A stretch of DNA of 64,000 nucleotides, taken from an uncultured Erythrobacter sp. GTDB lineage: Bacteria > Pseudomonadota > Alphaproteobacteria > Sphingomonadales > Sphingomonadaceae. Where the stretch lies: contig CANNCL010000002.1 of the NCBI GenBank assembly GCA_947503155.1, positions 186,001 to 250,000 on the forward strand, written 5' to 3'. This document shows positions 62,510-64,000 of the stretch, piece after piece; position 1 is the first letter of the stretch, and every line of letters starts with the position of its first letter. The position numbers and the translations under genes were made by a program. The notes beneath the pieces are model-generated. The model saw only the letters and a list, made by a program, of their open reading frames with translations. It was not told where the DNA came from and did no database searches.

Positions 62510-64000
62510 TTATTCCTCCCCGCCGATAACCCCTGCGCGTTTCGTCTCGCAACTATAGACCAGCCGTTCGTTCGGGCGATCCGGCAACAGCGCCAGCAGC
62601 GCGCTTTGTTGTTCACCGAGTGTGATCTGAGCGTCGCCTACGCCGCAGGCCGGGGGATCGTAATCGCGGCGCGCGGCGCGGGCTGCTTCCATTTCAGCGC
62701 GGGCCAGTAAATATCTGTCTGTGCGGAATGTGCGCGTGTCGGGATCATAAGTGCTGACCGAGACAGCCGCCTCATCGCTAGGCACAAAGATACGCGTCCA
62801 TTCGCCGCCAACCATCCCATATTGAGTGCGTTCATTGACGCAGCCATTGGCGGCCCAATCAAATTCGATATCATCCGTGCGAGCGCCAGTGATCCGGCTG
62901 CGTTCGGGCACGAGAGTACAAATCAGCGTGCCATCGCCGGGGCCAGCAGCAATGTCGGGATTGTTGGGATTGTCGTCATCGCTGGGCGCTTCGCCCAAAA
63001 TCACGGCGACCCGTTCGTCAATTTCATTGAAACCGGGGCGCGTGATCCACACCAACACGGCGGCGATCAATGCGGCGCCCGCTATTGCGGCGGCGATCAT
63101 GGCAAATGTGCGGTGCTGAGCGTTCCCCGCCACATCCGCGCGCTCACTTTGACGGAATTGTGCGGCGGCATAGCCTGCGCCAATTGTGATGAGCAAAAGC
63201 ACCATCGCCATAGCCATCGCGTTGTCGCGGGCCTCCAACACTTCGATCTGAGCCTGCAAACGCGCATTGGCCCGTGCTTCGCGCAATTCTGCCTCGCGCG
63301 TTTCCAAACGTTGCTGCGCCTCTGCGCGCTGGGCATCAAACCGGGCGCGTTCGGCGGCGTTCAAATCGTCGATAGAGGTGCAGGGAAGGGCGTTTACCGA
63401 AGTTTCCACGTTGTTTTCGCGCAAAAATGGCAACAATTCGCGCAGAGACACCGCAAAATAGAACTCCGCATCCGAACCATCCGAATCCGCGCCAAACGAA
63501 TTGACGCCAAGCACACGTCCGCAGCCATCAAGCAGCGGCCCGCCCGAATTGCCGCGCGCAATCGGTGCAGTGTGCAGGATCGTATCGAACTGACGGCTGG
63601 GCCGTTGACCGGACAGGAACCCGCGGCTCTTCACTGGCGGCTGAGCGCGGAAAATGTCGCTGATTTCTAAGCCTTGGGCGAGGTCGACATTCATCGGATA
63701 GCCAATCGCAGAGACCTCTCCCATATCGCCCGAAACACCGCCTGCGATCGTCAGCGGCGGCAGGCGCAAGGATCCATCTGCGATTTGCAGCAGCGCCAGA
63801 TCATTGCGCGGGCTGACGGATACAGGCGTGGCGAATGTTCCGGCGTCACCTTCGCTTGGCACGATCCCGATGCGCAATGTGTCATCCAGCAATGCCTCGC
63901 GGATCACATGGGCATTGGTGACGATCAAATTGGGCGCAACGGCGAAACCGCTGCCATGGGTGACAGGAACCACCTCATCGCCGCTGCTATCGATCAAGAC
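62510..64000 (-). CDS. Trypsin-like serine protease with membrane segments (amino end cut by window)
   Basis: At least 495 aa remain. The protease domain shows catalytic His in IVTNAHVIREAL, Asp in SPRNDLALLQIADG and Ser in ARGNSGGPLLDGCG, as in S1C/DegP-like enzymes, but no PDZ domain follows. A coiled-coil stretch (about residues 205-255, ARFDAQRAEAQQRLETREAE), two membrane helices (about 258-285 and 300-325) and a carboxy domain of about 170 residues with three cysteines follow. The frame is open at the window edge; the true start is upstream. Role may be membrane-anchored quality control (inference). Confidence 0.82.
   Translation of the reverse strand, partial: VLIDSSGDEVVPVTHGSGFAVAPNLIVTNAHVIREALLDDTLRIGIVPSEGDAGTFATPVSVSPRNDLALLQIADGSLRLPPLTIAGGVSGDMGEVSAIGYPMNVDLAQGLEISDIFRAQPPVKSRGFLSGQRPSRQFDTILHTAPIARGNSGGPLLDGCGRVLGVNSFGADSDGSDAEFYFAVSLRELLPFLRENNVETSVNALPCTSIDDLNAAERARFDAQRAEAQQRLETREAELREARANARLQAQIEVLEARDNAMAMAMVLLLITIGAGYAAAQFRQSERADVAGNAQHRTFAMIAAAIAGAALIAAVLVWITRPGFNEIDERVAVILGEAPSDDDNPNNPDIAAGPGDGTLICTLVPERSRITGARTDDIEFDWAANGCVNERTQYGMVGGEWTRIFVPSDEAAVSVSTYDPDTRTFRTDRYLLARAEMEAARAARRDYDPPACGVGDAQITLGEQQSALLALLPDRPNERLVYSCETKRAGVIGGEE

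Overview
The window is one contiguous piece of an alphaproteobacterial chromosome, most probably Sphingomonadales (Erythrobacteraceae-like). The evidence is a circularly permuted two-piece tmRNA with tag ANDNEALAIAA, a DUF1153 (SciP-type) cell-cycle regulator, a DUF2794 protein, a large TonB-dependent receptor, an F1 ATP synthase operon in the order atpH-A-G-D-C, a short (85 aa) epsilon subunit, and many small conserved membrane proteins of this group. I see no prophage, insertion sequence, CRISPR array, rRNA or ordinary tRNA gene. It looks like core chromosome of an aerobic heterotroph with some lineage-specific islands.

Layout. 1-7.3 kb: 5' end of a PutP-type Na+/proline symporter, a DUF1330-like exported protein divergent from a LysR regulator, the translational GTPase TypA/BipA, and a TonB-dependent receptor. 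7.4-13.1 kb: DUF805 protein, the LolD/FtsX-type exporter pair with the divergent lysophospholipase-like tesA, and recF. 13.2-14.0 kb: an unusual operon with a near-perfect sigma-54 promoter, three tiny paralogous one-helix peptides and a PspC-domain protein. 14.1-18.2 kb: SDR, NUDIX hydrolase, three consecutive TPM-domain proteins and LemA, all on the minus strand. 18.4-20.7 kb: mscL, the split tmRNA, a 63-bp direct repeat, a CPBP protease, and a small membrane protein with a second sigma-54-like promoter.

20.7-28.5 kb: arginine succinyltransferase genes astB-astA with an M20 hydrolase (all ATGA-coupled), divergent malate synthase G, an Nramp-like transporter lacking the usual metal motif, and an M15 peptidase. 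28.4-34.3 kb: the envelope/vitamin B6 operon lptD-surA-pdxA-rsmA. 34.5-37.6 kb: pepA, DUF2256, holC, a lipoprotein and ndk. 37.6-44.1 kb: sulfotransferase, purN (fused to a YjbR-like domain), purM, then divergent DUF2066-hda-cysE-DUF2794. 44.1-51.3 kb: membrane proteins, SDR, gph, glmU, a soluble chemoreceptor-like protein, a SOUL protein and the SciP-like regulator. 51.5-56.3 kb: GT39-like transferase, prolyl oligopeptidase and a GST. 56.4-61.2 kb: ATP synthase F1 operon. 61.5 kb to the end: a TauD-family dioxygenase behind a TetR-type operator and a truncated trypsin-like protease.

Most genes are housekeeping (translation, envelope biogenesis, purine and B6 synthesis, energy). The most novel-looking part is the pair of sigma-54-type promoters, both in front of tiny membrane-protein genes, which suggests an uncharacterised envelope-stress regulon related to the Psp response.
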